From positions 1,901,501 to 1,965,500 of the forward strand of contig NZ_CP113088.1 in assembly GCF_026625145.1 (NCBI RefSeq): a stretch of 64,000 nucleotides of DNA, given 5' to 3'. The stretch's first letter is position 1; each line of letters opens with the position of its first letter. The notes under the pieces were generated by a model. It was not told where the DNA came from. It saw only the letters and a program-made list of their open reading frames with translations, and did not search any database. The DNA is from Lacinutrix neustonica. Lineage in GTDB: Bacteria; Bacteroidota; Bacteroidia; Flavobacteriales; Flavobacteriaceae. The position numbers and the translations under genes were made by a program. Positions 19,821 through 31,250 of the stretch are shown piece by piece.

Positions 19821-22240
19821 ATGTCAAAACAGAAAAAATCTAAATTTTGGGATGTCGTTGCAAGACTCATCTTGCGGAATAAAATTGGTATTCTCTTAAG
19901 TCTTATTATCATTACGGTTTTATTTAGTACGCAATGGAAATACATGCGTTTTACCTACACGGAAGCCAATCTTTTACCGAGACGATCATGAAGTTAATAT
20001 TGAGTACAATAAATTTCTTGAAATCTTTGGAGAAGAAGGCAATTTAATTGTATTTGGTGTAAAAGACACGACGCTTTTTACTGTTGAAAAGTTAAATGCT
20101 TGGAACAGGCTCTCAGAAAGTTTTAGAAGTGATAAAGCCGTTGAAACCGTTGTATCTATAAAAGATTTACAAAAACTGGTTAAAAATAATAGTGCCCAAA
20201 AATTCGATTTAGAACCTTTTATTAAAGATTCTATTGCGTCAATGGCACAAATTGACAGGTTACAAGAAGAACTTTTTAAGCAATACCCTTTTTACGACAA
20301 TTTCCTTTTTAATACAGAAACGAAAACTGTTCGTACCGCCATTTATCTAAATAAAGAGATTGTTAATACACCTGCCAGGAAAGATTTTGTGTATTCTAAT
20401 CTTATTAATAGAATAGAAGCCTTTGAAAAGCAATATAACATGGATGTTCGTGTTTCTGGTATGCCCTATATTAGAACACTTAATGCTCAAAATATTGTCG
20501 ACGAAATTGGACTGTTTGTTGGTGCTGCCTTGTTCGTAACCTCTTTTATTTTCTTCCTGTTTTTTAGATCCCTTCGTGCTACTTTCATTTCGCTAATCGT
20601 CGTTTGTGTTGGCGTGATGTGGACCTTGGGCATCTTAGGTTTATTAAAATATGAAATTACCGTTTTAACGGCTTTAATTCCACCACTAATTATAGTTATA
20701 GGAATACCCAACTGTATTTTTCTCATCAATAAATACCAACATGAGGTGAAGTCTCATGGAAACAAAGTAAAATCTTTACAGCGTGTTATTACTAAAGTGG
20801 GTAATGCCACCTTGATGACCAATGTTACCACAGCCTCCGGTTTTGCGACGTTTATTTTTACAGAAAGTAAATTACTAAAAGAATTTGGTGTGGTCGCCTC
20901 ATTAAGTATTCTCGGCTATTTTTATTCTGTGTTTATTAATTATTCCAATAATTTATACCTTTTTACCCTACCCAAAAGACCGGCATTTAGAGCATTTAAA
21001 TAAACGCTGGATTGGTGGGTTTGTAGATTGGACAGAGCGCATGGTACGTGGCAAACGAATTGCTATCTATATCGTATCATTAGCCCTTTTAGTCATTTGT
21101 ATGATTGGAATCTACAAAATTAAAATTTCAGGAAGTCTTATAGAAGACATGCCTAAAAATCAAGAGTTCTTTAGTGATATCCGTTTTTTTGAAGAAGAGT
21201 TTAACGGCATTATGCCGTTGGAAATCATGATTGATACGAAGCGTAAAAAAGGCGTGATGCGGTCCACCACACTTAAACGCATGAACGAATTGGAAGATTT
21301 AATTATTGAGACCCCGAACTATCCGGACCCATTTCTGTAGTGAGCTTAGTGAAATATTCAAAACAGGCTTATTATAATGGCAATCCAAAATATTACCAAT
21401 TACCTACAAAACAAGAGGAGGCTTTTATTTTACCATTTGCTAAAAATTCAGGTTACTGGTGATGTTAATTTATTACAAAACTTTGTGGATTCTACAGGTC
21501 AATATGCCCGTATCACTTCCTTTATGAAAGATATTGGAACAGATAGAATGGAACGTATTGAAGAAAACTTAAATCAAAAAATCGCCAAGGTATTTCCGGA
21601 AGAAAAATACAATGTTACCATGACTGGTAAGGCTTTGGTCTTTCAAAAAGGAACTACTTATTTGGTTAAAAATTTGGCCCTATCGCTATCACTTGCCATT
21701 ATCCTTATATCGCTATTTATGGCGTATATGTTTCGTTCATTTCGAATGATTGTAGTCTCCTTGATTCCTAATTTGTTACCCTTGGTGGTTACAGCCGGTT
21801 TAATGGGCTATCTAGGCGTCCCAATTAAACCTTCCACGATATTAGTCTTTAGTATTGCCTTTGGTATTTCAGTCGATGATACCATTCATTTTTTAGCAAA
21901 ATACAGACAAGAGTTACAAGCCAATAACTGGAAGATTAAAAAATCGGTTTACGCGGCCTTGCGTGAAACTGGTGTAAGTATGTTTTATACCTCTATCGTA
22001 TTATTCTTTGGTTTTATTGTCTTTACTATCTCCAGTTTTGGAGGTACGGTTGCCCTTGGCGCATTAGTCTCTGTAACGCTATTATTCGCCATGCTATCAA
22101 ACTTATTACTTCTACCTTCATTATTATTGTCATTGGAACGCAACATAGCGAATAAAGAAATTCTAAAAAAACCAGCAATCAATATTATACCCATTGAAGG
22201 TGATGACGATGATGATGACATTTCAAGTGAATCGGAATAA
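19821..22240 (+). CDS. RND/MMPL superfamily exporter (frame broken four times)
   Basis: About 800 residues after repair: an N-terminal transmembrane helix, a soluble domain, five helices ending near 20990, then the same layout again, the twofold repeat of RND exporters. The last helices contain FGISVDDTIHFLAKY. Breaks: CCAGA lesion near 19977 (extra base), an A-run near 20980, CCAGA lesion near 21313 (base missing), and an extra T before ACTGGTGAT near 21449. Acidic C-terminus (DDDDD). Single-protein exporter without adaptor; substrate, perhaps lipid, unknown. Confidence 0.8.
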
Positions 22241-22276
22241 AAAACTAATTATATTTGCCATAAAACACGTATTAAA

Positions 22277-23708
22277 ATGACCACAAAAACAGTTGCCCAA
22301 TTATTAAAAGAAACGAAGCTTCAAGAAGTAGATATAAAAGGATGGGTAAGAACATTTAGAGCCAATCGTTTTGTTGCTTTAAATGACGGTTCTTCAATTA
22401 ATAATATTCAATGTGTTGTTGATTTTGAAAATACAGATGAAAGTACATTAAAACGTATAACAACAGGTGCTGCCGTTCATATTAAAGGAGAATTAATTGA
22501 GAGTCAAGGCAAAGGTCAAAACGTTGAAATTGCGGTGGCCTCCATAGAAATTTTAGGAGATAGTGACCCTGAAACCTATCCCATTCAACCCAAAAAACAT
22601 TCGTTTGAATTTTTGCGAGAAAATGCACATTTACGTACGCGAACCAGCACATTTAGTGCCGTCATGCGTTTACGCTCTTCACTTTCATTTGCGATTCATA
22701 AATACTTTAATGAGAACGGGTTTTATTACATGCACACCCCAATTATTACAGGCAGTGATGCAGAAGGTGCTGGAGAAATGTTTCGTTTAACAAACTTGGA
22801 TGCCAAAAACCCTCCTTTAAATGAAAACGGAGAGGTAAACTATAAAGAAGATTTTTTCGGAAAGGAGACTAATTTAACGGTGTCTCGGACAATTGGAAGC
22901 CGAAACCTATGCCATGTCTTTAGGGAAAGTTTATACTTTTGGACCTACGTTTAGAGCTGAAAACTCGAATACCTCACGTCATTTATCTGAATTTTGGATG
23001 ATTGAACCTGAAGTCGCTTTTATGGATTTAGCAGGAAACATGGACTTGGCAGAAGATTTTATGAAATCGGTGATCACATACATCCTTGAAAATAATGCTG
23101 AAGATTTAGAATTTTTAGACCAACGTTTGTTCGACGAAGAAAAAGTAAAACCTCAAGCAGAACGCAGTGACATGCGTTTAATTGAAAAACTAAAATTTGT
23201 TACCGAAAACAACTTTAAAAGAGTAAGCTATACCGAAGCGATTGATATTCTTAAAAACTCAAAACCAAATAAGAAAAAGAAATTTAATTATATCATTGAA
23301 GAATGGGGCGCCGACTTACAATCAGAACATGAACGTTTTCTTGTAGAAAAACACTTTAAATGTCCGGTAATCTTGTTTGATTACCCTGCGAATATTAAAG
23401 CCTTTTATATGCGTTTAAATGAAGACGGCAAAACCGTTCGCGCTATGGATATTTTATTTCCTGGCATTGGAGAAATGGTTGGAGGCTCACAACGTGAAGA
23501 ACGTTTGGAGGTATTAAAAGAAAAAATGGCGGTTTTAGATATTCCTGAAGAAGATTTGTGGTGGTATTTAGATTTACGCAAATATGGAACCGCCGTACAT
23601 TCCGGTTTTGGTTTAGGTTTCGAACGCTTAGTAATGTTTACCACAGGAATGGGCAACATTCGCGATGTCATCCCTTATCCAAGGACGCCACAAAATGCTG
23701 AGTTTTAA
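22277..23708 (+). CDS. asnS: Asparaginyl-tRNA synthetase (frame broken once)
   Basis: About 476 residues: N-terminal OB fold ([15 protein letters not shown]), then class II motifs with [15 protein letters not shown] and [20 protein letters not shown] lesion (extra base) near 22885 breaks [13 protein letters not shown]. Charges tRNA-Asn. Ends NAEF and is followed by a strong terminator. Confidence 0.96.
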
Positions 23709-23717
23709 AATTAATAA

Positions 23718-23752
23718 GCCTCACAGGTTTTAAAAACCTGTGAGGTTTTTTT
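23718..23752 (+). terminator. Terminator after asnS
   Basis: CCTCACAGGTTT, short loop, AAACCTGTGAGG and a T-run. Confidence 0.9.
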
Positions 23753-23791
23753 AAATAGTTTTACTACATTTAATGAAATCAAAAATTATTC

Positions 23792-25250
23792 ATGCTTAAA
23801 CAATATTTACAGTTCAAATTATCGCAGAAATTGTCTCCGCAGCAAATTCAATTAATGAAATTGATACAGTTGCCTACACAAGCTTTTGAACAGCGTTTAA
23901 AGCAAGAGTTAGAAGAAAACCCTGCACTAGATACAGGAAAAGAAGAAAAAGTTGATGAATATGAGGACATGGATAATACCCATGACGATTTTGATGATAG
24001 TGAATCTATAGGCAATGATGACATTAATGTGGATGATTATCTTAGTGATGATGAGATTCCGAGACTACAGAACTAGTGTTAACAATTACAGTGCAGATGA
24101 TGATGAAAAAAGTATCCCCTATGCGTCCGGCACCTCATTTACACAACACTTAGTAAGCCAGTTAAACACCTACAGATTAAATGATGAAGAGCGTGATATC
24201 GCCGAGTTTTTAGTAGGTAGCGTGGACGAAAGTGGCTACATCCGTCGGGACTTAAGTGATATTATGGATGACTTAGCATTTACTCAAAATGTTTATACGA
24301 CCGAAGATAAAATTGAACGCGTACTCAAAATAGTACATCAATTGGACCCATCTCGGCGTTGGTGCTCGTAATTTACAAGAATGTCTAAGCATTCAATTAG
24401 AGCGAAAAGAGCAAAGTCCAGATATTGAATTAGCTTCTGATATTATAAATAAGGCCTTCGACCAATTTACCAAAAAGCATTATAAAAAATTAATGCAAAA
24501 GTTTGATGTGAGTGAGGCCCAACTTAAAGATGCGGTACACGAAATTGAAAGACTCAATCCAAAACCTGGAGGAAGCTATTCGCGAAACACACGAATGGTG
24601 GAGCATGTGGTACGAGACTTTGCCATTAACATTGTTGAAGGGGAATTAGAATTAACCCTTAATGGACGGAATGCTCCGAATTGCATGTATCTAGGGAGTA
24701 TAACAATATGCTAAAGGGTTATAAGGAGTCTAAGGATAAATCGAAAGCACAAAAAGATGCCGTACAATTTATTAAGCAAAAATTGGATGCCGCAAAATGG
24801 TTTATAGAAGCTATAAAACAACGCCAACAGACCTTATTTGTTACCATGAGTTCCATTATGCATTATCAAAAAGAATACTTTTTATCTGGTGATGAGCGTA
24901 AACTGAGACCTATGATTTTGAAAGATATTGCCGATGAAATTGAAATGGATGTTTCTACGGTATCACGGGTCGCAAATAGTAAGTATGTAGATACACCTTA
25001 TGGAACAAAACTAATCAAAGAATTCTTTAGCGAGTCGATGACGAATGATCAAGGTGAAGAGGTTTCTACCCGAGAGATCAAGAAAATTTTAGAAACGGTT
25101 ATTGAGGAGGAAAGCAAAAAGAAACCGTTAACAGACGAAGCTTTAGCCAAAATTTTGAAAGAAAAAGGGTACCCTATAGCGCGTAGAACAGTTGCCAAGT
25201 ATCGCGAGCAGTTAGACATCCCTGTTGCTAGACTCCGTAAAGAACTCTAA
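23792..25250 (+). CDS. rpoN: RNA polymerase sigma-54 factor (frame broken three times)
   Basis: About 485 residues. Region I is MLKQYLQFKLSQKLSPQQIQ with many Leu and Gln, an acidic region II follows, and the RpoN box appears as ARRTVAKYRE near the C-terminus. CCAGA lesions near 24059 and 24353 (extra base) and 24677 (base missing); repaired text reads EIPDYRTSV, LDPSGVGARNLQECL and NAPELHVSREYN. The CCGAGA near 25068 is natural (VSTREIKKIL). The stop shares a base with the next ATG. Confidence 0.96.
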
Positions 25251-25855
25251 TGAGCTGGATTCTTAAAAGTATATCGTTTATTTTTCATCCTATCATCATG
25301 CCTCTGTTGGGGGTTATTTTTTATTTTTCTAAAACGCCTAGATATTTTCCTAAAGAATTGGAAAATGCGAAAATCGTGTCTTTAGTCATTTTAACTATTT
25401 TATTACCTATACTAATATACTTTCTACTAAAAACGTTGGGTAGAACCCATTCTATATATCTAAAAACTACCAAAGAGCGCATTATACCGCTCGCTTTAAA
25501 TCTAATTATCACACTTCTCATTATTCTAAGAGTGTTGCCTTCCAATCAAATTATAGAATTGTATTATTTCTTTGTAGGCATACTCATGTCTACCATGGTC
25601 TGTTTGGTTCTCGCCCTATTTAAATTTAAGGCCAGCATTCATATGATCGCTATTGCAGGTGTTTTTATGTTCGCTATTGGTTTGTCGTTACACTTTAGCA
25701 AAAACATAAACGGTTCACTCGCGTTATTCGCTTTAATTGCTGGAGCTGTTGGGACTTCTAGATTACACCTAAAAGCACACACCGGGGTAGAATTGGTTTT
25801 TGGTTTTTGTATTGGTTTTTTTCCACAATTACTATTGTTACAGTACTGGTTGTAA
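25250..25855 (+). CDS. Multi-pass membrane protein after rpoN, PAP2-like C-terminus
   Basis: 201 residues with about six hydrophobic helices. The stretch TSRLHLKAHTGVELVFGFCIG resembles the last motif of PAP2-type phosphatases (SR-xL--H---E--G), but I see no convincing KxxxxxxRP motif, so activity is doubtful. It overlaps rpoN by one base and is probably co-transcribed. Confidence 0.5.
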   Translation: MSWILKSISFIFHPIIMPLLGVIFYFSKTPRYFPKELENAKIVSLVILTILLPILIYFLLKTLGRTHSIYLKTTKERIIPLALNLIITLLIILRVLPSNQIIELYYFFVGILMSTMVCLVLALFKFKASIHMIAIAGVFMFAIGLSLHFSKNINGSLALFALIAGAVGTSRLHLKAHTGVELVFGFCIGFFPQLLLLQYWL

Positions 25856-26560
25856 TTAAAGGATATAAAACATTAACCCAATTTTAATAGCATTAGCTTC
25901 TATGGTTTCAGCGCTTACTTGTGTGTCACTTTTGAATATTGCATTTAAGCCATAGTAAACAAACACATTCCAGGTATTATAGCCCGCACTAATAGAAGCA
26001 CCATACTGCATTGCATTTAAAGCATTTAAATTAGACAATTTAATATTCTCTCGGTTCTCCTTCAAACTTACTACTACTAGCAACAACATAGCCCAATCTT
26101 AATCCCGTATAAATACGCCAAAATTTATACTCTGAGGGAGAAGAAGTTCTCCATCTGAATTCTATGGGTACCTCTAACATATACGTGGAGAATTTGTTTT
26201 TAGAGAATTCTATTTGGCTATCATCGATTATTTGGAAGGTCTCACCAGTATCTTCAGAGGATCTCATTAAAAGATTTTGATTATAAGAATTTAAAGACAG
26301 TCCCAAACCAACTCCTATGGCATGATTTCTTTTTTTATTAATAGGAATATCTTTAATAAAACCTGCATGAAAACCGCTAGAAAACCCATTTTGAGATAGC
26401 CCGAAGGCTTTTTACCAATGAGGTTAGAAGTAATGCCAATATAAAATTGATCTTCTTTATAAAGCGAATCTAAATGTGTTTCAGATAGTAACTCTATTTC
26501 CTGTGCCCCAACTTTAGCCATGAGTGCGAAAAACAAAATAAAGAGCCATGTAAATTTCAT
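25856..26560 (-). CDS. porT: PorT/SprT family outer-membrane protein of type IX secretion (frame broken twice)
   Basis: About 234 residues after repair. Signal peptide ending KVGAQ, then DQFYIGITSNLIGKKPSG and a barrel ending in MFYIL. PorT is an outer-membrane barrel needed for the type IX secretion system, consistent with the sorting-domain protein at 34484-36362. CCAGA lesions near 26047 (extra base) and 26400 (base missing) split it; repaired text reads KPSGLSQNGFSSGFHAGF and GEPENIKLSNLN. Tail-to-tail with the rpoN operon. Confidence 0.85.
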
Positions 26561-26612
26561 AATAACTTATTACTATATGGAGTCGAATCGTAAACCAAGT
26601 ATAAAAAAACAA

Positions 26613-26639
26613 AAAGCGTTTTGAAAATCAAAACGCTTT
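26613..26639 (-). terminator. Terminator of the exbB-exbD operon
   Basis: AAAGCGTTTTGA, loop AAA, TCAAAACGCTTT, followed on the minus strand by a T-rich run. Confidence 0.85.
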
Positions 26640-26663
26640 AGGTTATAAAATTAAGAATATAGA

Positions 26664-27149
26664 TTAATTACGACTTGAAGAAATCGATTCTCCCTTCTTT
26701 GTTGTATAATTAATCTTTAGTGCATTTGTTTTACGTAATTCTTGTTTCACGTCTGTTAATGCCCCCATTTTAGCATCTCTGTCAACTTTTAATGATACTA
26801 TTAAAAGCGGTACGAGTTCTTCCGGTAAAGCCGCTCTTTCTGAAGCAATGAATGCTTGAACAGCATCCGGGCTTTTTAAAGCATCATTTAACTGTATCCT
26901 ATCTTCTGTTCCATAAGTATCGACATAGTTCCGACTCGGTTTTCCAATATAGATATAACTAATAGGCTTTCTTTTATCAAGCTTTTCAATTTGATTTGCC
27001 TGTGGCAAATTGTTTTGAATCTTTAAGTTATCTTCTTTAATTACTGTAGCAACCATGAAGAAAAACAGAAGCATGAATACAATATCTGGTAAAGATGCTG
27101 TTGAAATAGGAGGTAAACCTCCATCTTTTTTCTTTTTAAATTTAGACAT
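26664..27149 (-). CDS. ExbD/TolR family biopolymer transport protein
   Basis: 161 residues: a short basic cytoplasmic start (MSKFKKKKDGGLPPIS), one transmembrane helix with the functional Asp in TASLPDIVFMLLFFFM, and a periplasmic domain. Third partner of the proton-channel set encoded upstream. Intact. Such sets energise TonB-type or Tol-type outer-membrane processes. Confidence 0.9.
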   Translation of the reverse strand: MSKFKKKKDGGLPPISTASLPDIVFMLLFFFMVATVIKEDNLKIQNNLPQANQIEKLDKRKPISYIYIGKPSRNYVDTYGTEDRIQLNDALKSPDAVQAFIASERAALPEELVPLLIVSLKVDRDAKMGALTDVKQELRKTNALKINYTTKKGESISSSRN

Positions 27150-27173
27150 AAAATTATTTTATCTAATTAAACT

Positions 27174-27805
27174 TTACTTTGTTTCTGCTTCAGAGAACTT
27201 TTGCGGTACTAGAATTCTAATAGCTTCTAGCTTTGTTTTCAAATTTTCTCTTCTGTTAGGCGGCGTTGCTGGATCTAAATACTCATCGTTCGCCTGAACA
27301 TAATTTATACCTTCTCCCGGATACTCTCTTATAAATTCTCTATTTCTAATTTCATTATAAGCAGCAATAATTTCATTCTGTACAGCAATATACGTTTTGT
27401 ACTTTGTTAAACGGTTATTACTTAAAGAAATTACCGCTTTGTCAAAATTATCTGAAGATCTTGGGTCTCTGGCTCCTTTACAGTACTTACAAGCATCTGC
27501 GCCTTTGCCACCACCATTGTCTAAAAACTTAACCGCTTCTTTACGTAAGTTATCTAAGTCAATAGGATCCGATTCCCCTTTTTGAGTCACCATTATCCTA
27601 TCGGCACTATTCACATTAATAGTAAAGATATTTTTTTCTTTTATAACTACCTCGGTATCCTGTGGATCCTCCTCCCATGGTGGTAACTTTCTATTTAACC
27701 CTGAATCGGTCGCTATATCTGTTGTTACTAAAAAGAATATTAGTAATAAGAAGGCAATGTCAGCCATAGAGCCTGCATTAACTTCGGTGCTGATCTTCTT
27801 GCCAT
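27174..27805 (-). CDS. ExbD/TolR family protein with long periplasmic domain
   Basis: About 210 residues. The start at 27805 gives MARRSAPEVNAGSMADIAFLL once a CCAGA lesion (base missing) near 27783 is repaired; the essential Asp is in SMADIAFLLLIFF. The periplasmic part is longer than in the second ExbD and contains CKYC. Adjacent to another ExbD and downstream of an ExbB-like gene, the common flavobacterial arrangement. Confidence 0.88.
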
Positions 27806-27807
27806 AA

Positions 27808-28251
27808 TTATCTAATCATTTTTTTAATTCCTGTGAATACCATTGAAAGTACTGCAATAACCGCTAGTACATAAAAAGCGATTAATCCGCCTCCTACAAG
27901 TTGAGACTCATTCGCAGTTGCCTGCATGTTGTTGTAAAAATAAGCTCTTTCATCACCAGCAGACACTACAAAAGCAATCGCTAAAATGGCTAAGAAAACA
28001 CCTACACCTATTAAAGTACTTTTTAACGATGACGTATGTGTAAATAACCCTTTTAAAACAAAGAATACCACCAATACCAATGTTAATGCTAATATAATGT
28101 AGGCTACCCAAGCCATAGGCTCAAATAGAGTCGTGTCGCCTGATGCAAATGCCTTTTTCATTCCCTCATTACCTTCTGCGATAATACGGAATAAAGAAAC
28201 GATACCTATTAAACTTAATAAGGCTACAACTATTTTTAAAAATTTATGCAT
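27808..28251 (-). CDS. Membrane protein between exbB-like and exbD-like genes
   Basis: 147 residues with about four hydrophobic segments, starting MHKFLKIVVALLSLIGIVSL. I know no defined function; its place inside the proton-channel operon suggests an accessory role. Intact. Confidence 0.6.
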   Translation of the reverse strand: MHKFLKIVVALLSLIGIVSLFRIIAEGNEGMKKAFASGDTTLFEPMAWVAYIILALTLVLVVFFVLKGLFTHTSSLKSTLIGVGVFLAILAIAFVVSAGDERAYFYNNMQATANESQLVGGGLIAFYVLAVIAVLSMVFTGIKKMIR

Positions 28252-28284
28252 AATCTTTATTCGTTTTTAAAATTAGTAAATTCC

Positions 28285-29058
28285 TTATTTTTTGTATCTC
28301 GATAACATATCCATTAAAGTGATAGAAGAATCTTCCATGTCATTTACAATGCTATCAATTTTTGCTACGATATAATTGTAAAAAATTTGAAGTATAATCG
28401 CTACAATAAGTCCAAATACTGTTGTTAATAAGGCTACTTTAATACCACCTGCTACTAAGGTTGCATCCATACCACCTGCCGATTGAATTTTATCGAAGGC
28501 TTGAATCATACCAATTACAGTACCCATGAACCCAAGCATTGGTGCTAATGCGATAAATAAAGAAATCCAAGAAACGTTTTTCTCTAATTGTCCCATTTGT
28601 ACGCCACCGTAAGCGACAACCGCTTTTTCAGCAGACTCTAAACTTTCATCTGCACGATCTAAACCTTGGTAGAAAATAGAAGCTACTGGTCCTTTTGTAT
28701 TTCTACAAACCTCTTTTGCTGCTTCGATTCCTCCTGATTGTAGAGCATCTTCAACGTTTTGAGTTAATTTTTTTGTGTTTGTTGTAGAAAGGTTTAAAAA
28801 GATAATTCTCTCAATAGCAATCGCTAGACCTAGAATTAAACATAATAATACAATTCCCATAAATCCTGGGCCACCTTCAATAAAACGTTGTTTTAATTCT
28901 TGGTGAAAACTCTTGTCTTCGTCTGCTGCAGTTGTATCATCTGCATCATCTTGAATTGTTACAACTGCAGTTGCAACTGTTGCTGCATTAGTAGTTGCAT
29001 TAGCTGTACCAAATGCCATTAGAAATACTATGGCTAGGATAGAAAAAAATCTTTTCAT
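28285..29058 (-). CDS. MotA/TolQ/ExbB proton channel protein
   Basis: 257 residues: signal-like N-terminus, an acidic region near residues 35-50, then three transmembrane helices with the conserved LAPMLGFMGTVIGMIQAF and VALLTTVFGLIVAI segments. It forms the pentameric channel around the ExbD helices. First gene of the operon 29058 to 26664. Intact. Confidence 0.92.
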   Translation of the reverse strand: MKRFFSILAIVFLMAFGTANATTNAATVATAVVTIQDDADDTTAADEDKSFHQELKQRFIEGGPGFMGIVLLCLILGLAIAIERIIFLNLSTTNTKKLTQNVEDALQSGGIEAAKEVCRNTKGPVASIFYQGLDRADESLESAEKAVVAYGGVQMGQLEKNVSWISLFIALAPMLGFMGTVIGMIQAFDKIQSAGGMDATLVAGGIKVALLTTVFGLIVAIILQIFYNYIVAKIDSIVNDMEDSSITLMDMLSRYKK

Positions 29059-29239
29059 TTGTTTTGATCTTAATTTTATTAATTAGTTAAAGTGTTAAAG
29101 ATATAAAAATTGGAATTAATAATACAAAATAGATTAATCGATTTAAAAAATCTCTGTTATAAATTAATCAATGGCACTGCTAATTCGGCCTCAAATAAAA
29201 ACAAAAAAAAGCGAAGGTTCAAATTTTGACCGTTAATTT

Positions 29240-30269
29240 TTAACTCATTTCTCCTCTTAAGGCCGTTTCATAAATGGTTTTGAACAAGTTAGGCGCAATA
29301 TTTTGCCCTAACAAATACATCAATTTACAAATGGCAGCCTCGGTTGTGATGTCTTTTCCGGAGATTAATCCAATACGTTTCAGCTTTTCACTCGTTTCAT
29401 ATTGTCCCATCATAACACTTCCTCCGAACATTGCGTGACATTAATAATATGTATTCCTCTATTAATGGTTTCTTTTAACAAGTCGACAAACCATTTTTCT
29501 GTCGTACAATTTCCCGCACCATAGGTTTCTAAAATAACACCTTTTAAATCGGAGTATTAAAAATACAGGTCAACAATCGTTCTGAAATACCTGGAAACAA
29601 TTTTACCAACGCTATATTTTCGTCTAAATTTTTATGAACAACAAGCTCTTTTCTTGCATTAGGTTTAAACAAGCGTTCATTATTAACCTTTAAATGCACA
29701 CCAGATTCTGCTAAGTCCGGATAATTTAATGAGGCAAAGGCTTCAAAATGTTCAGCATTTATCTTGGTTGTTCTATTCGCTCGATATAATTTATATTCAA
29801 AATATAAACACACTTCCTTTATAACCGGTTTATTATAATGCTGTAGTGCCGCCACTTGAATGGAGGTAATTAAATTTTCTTTAGCATCGGTTCGCAAATC
29901 ACCTATGGGGAGTTGGGAACCGGTAAAGACCACAGGTTTTGCTAAATGCTCCAGCATAAAACTCAGCGCTGAAGCGGTGTAACTCATCGTATCGCTACCA
30001 TGTAAAACCACAAATCCATCACAAGCCGTATAGTTTTTCTCAATAATCTCTGCAATGGCCACCCAATATTTGGGTTCCATATTACTAGAGTCTATGGGCG
30101 AATCGAAAGTGGTTGTACTAATATTACAGTCTAATAATTTTAGTTCGCGAATACGATCTAATAAATTATTAAAATCAAAGGCGCGGAGAGCTCCGGTTTC
30201 AGGATCCTTTATCATACCTATGGTACCACCTGTATATATAAGGAGTATGTTTGGAATGGTTTTAGTCAT
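29240..30269 (-). CDS. ansA: Type I L-asparaginase (frame broken twice)
   Basis: About 343 residues. N-terminal IYTGGTIGM holds the first catalytic Thr, and VVLHGSDTMSYTASALSFML the second motif. CCAGA lesions (base missing) near 29428 and 29541; repaired text reads NVTQCSGGSVMMGQYE and FNTPDLKGVILETYGAGN. The lesion at 29541 is a CCAGAT site, while most missing-base cases are CCAGAA. Hydrolyses asparagine; short spacing to tatD suggests co-transcription. Confidence 0.93.
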
Positions 30270-30300
30270 AGTCTAGCTTTAGCTTTTTGGTTTTCGTTTC

Positions 30301-31067
30301 TTAAACTCCAAAAACAGCTTTTGAATTCTCGGTTGTAATATCGGCTATCTTTTCTTCAGAAATAGTATAGATTTCAGATAGTTTCTCTATCACCTTTAAA
30401 ATATAACTGCTCTCATTTCGCTTGCCTCGGAAAGGTTTTGGTGCTAAATAAGGCGCATCGGTTTCTAAAACAATATGTTTTAAGTCTATCGCTTTTAAAA
30501 ACTGATCTATTTTTCCGTTTTTAAATGTTGCGACACCGCCAATACCTAATTTCATATTATAGGATAGGGCTTGATGCGCTTGCTCTATCGTTCCTGTAAA
30601 ACAATGAAAGATCCCAAATAAATCATCGCCTTTCTCTTCTTCTAAGATTTCAAAGATTTCATCAAAGGCGTCTCGACAATGAATTACGATTGGCAATTGA
30701 TGTTGTTTTGCTAATTTTATTTGCTGTCTAAAAGCGTCTTGCTGAATGGCTAAAGTGCTTTTATCCCAATACAAATCAATCCCAATTTCGCCAACCGCAT
30801 AGAATTTATGCTGCGCTAGCATCGTTTCTACATGTAACAATTCCTCCTTATAATTTTCTTTTACATGTGTTGGATGCAATCCCATCATTAAAAAAACATG
30901 TTCGGATAATCTTTTTCCAACTCCAACATCGCTGTTGTATAAGTAGAGTCTATAGCTGGCACAAATAATCGCTTAACGTTAGCCTCTAACGCGCGTTGCA
31001 TCATTTCGGTTCTATCCTCTTCAAAAGACTCACTATATAAGTGGGTATGCGTATCGGTAATAATCAT
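30301..31067 (-). CDS. TatD family metal-dependent hydrolase (frame broken once)
   Basis: About 255 residues. It starts MIITDTHTHLYSESFEEDR, the N-terminal HxH metal site, with GLHPTHV, GEIGIDLYWDKS, IVIHCRDAFDEI and ETDAPYLAPKPFRGKRNE further on. A CCAGA lesion (base missing) near 30906 breaks KDYPEHVFLMMGLHP. TatD proteins are 3'-5' exonucleases or deoxyribonucleases in DNA and RNA quality control. Confidence 0.92.
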
Positions 31068-31250
31068 GGTGTAAAAATAAAAAAGTCATCTGGTTATTGA
31101 GGACTTTTCTGCTTCTATTTACTATTTATCTTTTTGTTTTTTTAAGCCTATATTTGATTTACATTATAATACATAAGTCTCAAGCTCTTTTGTTAAGACG
31201 GGAATTACTGTTGCATATATAGATATCTTATTTTAATAATCTTCTAATAA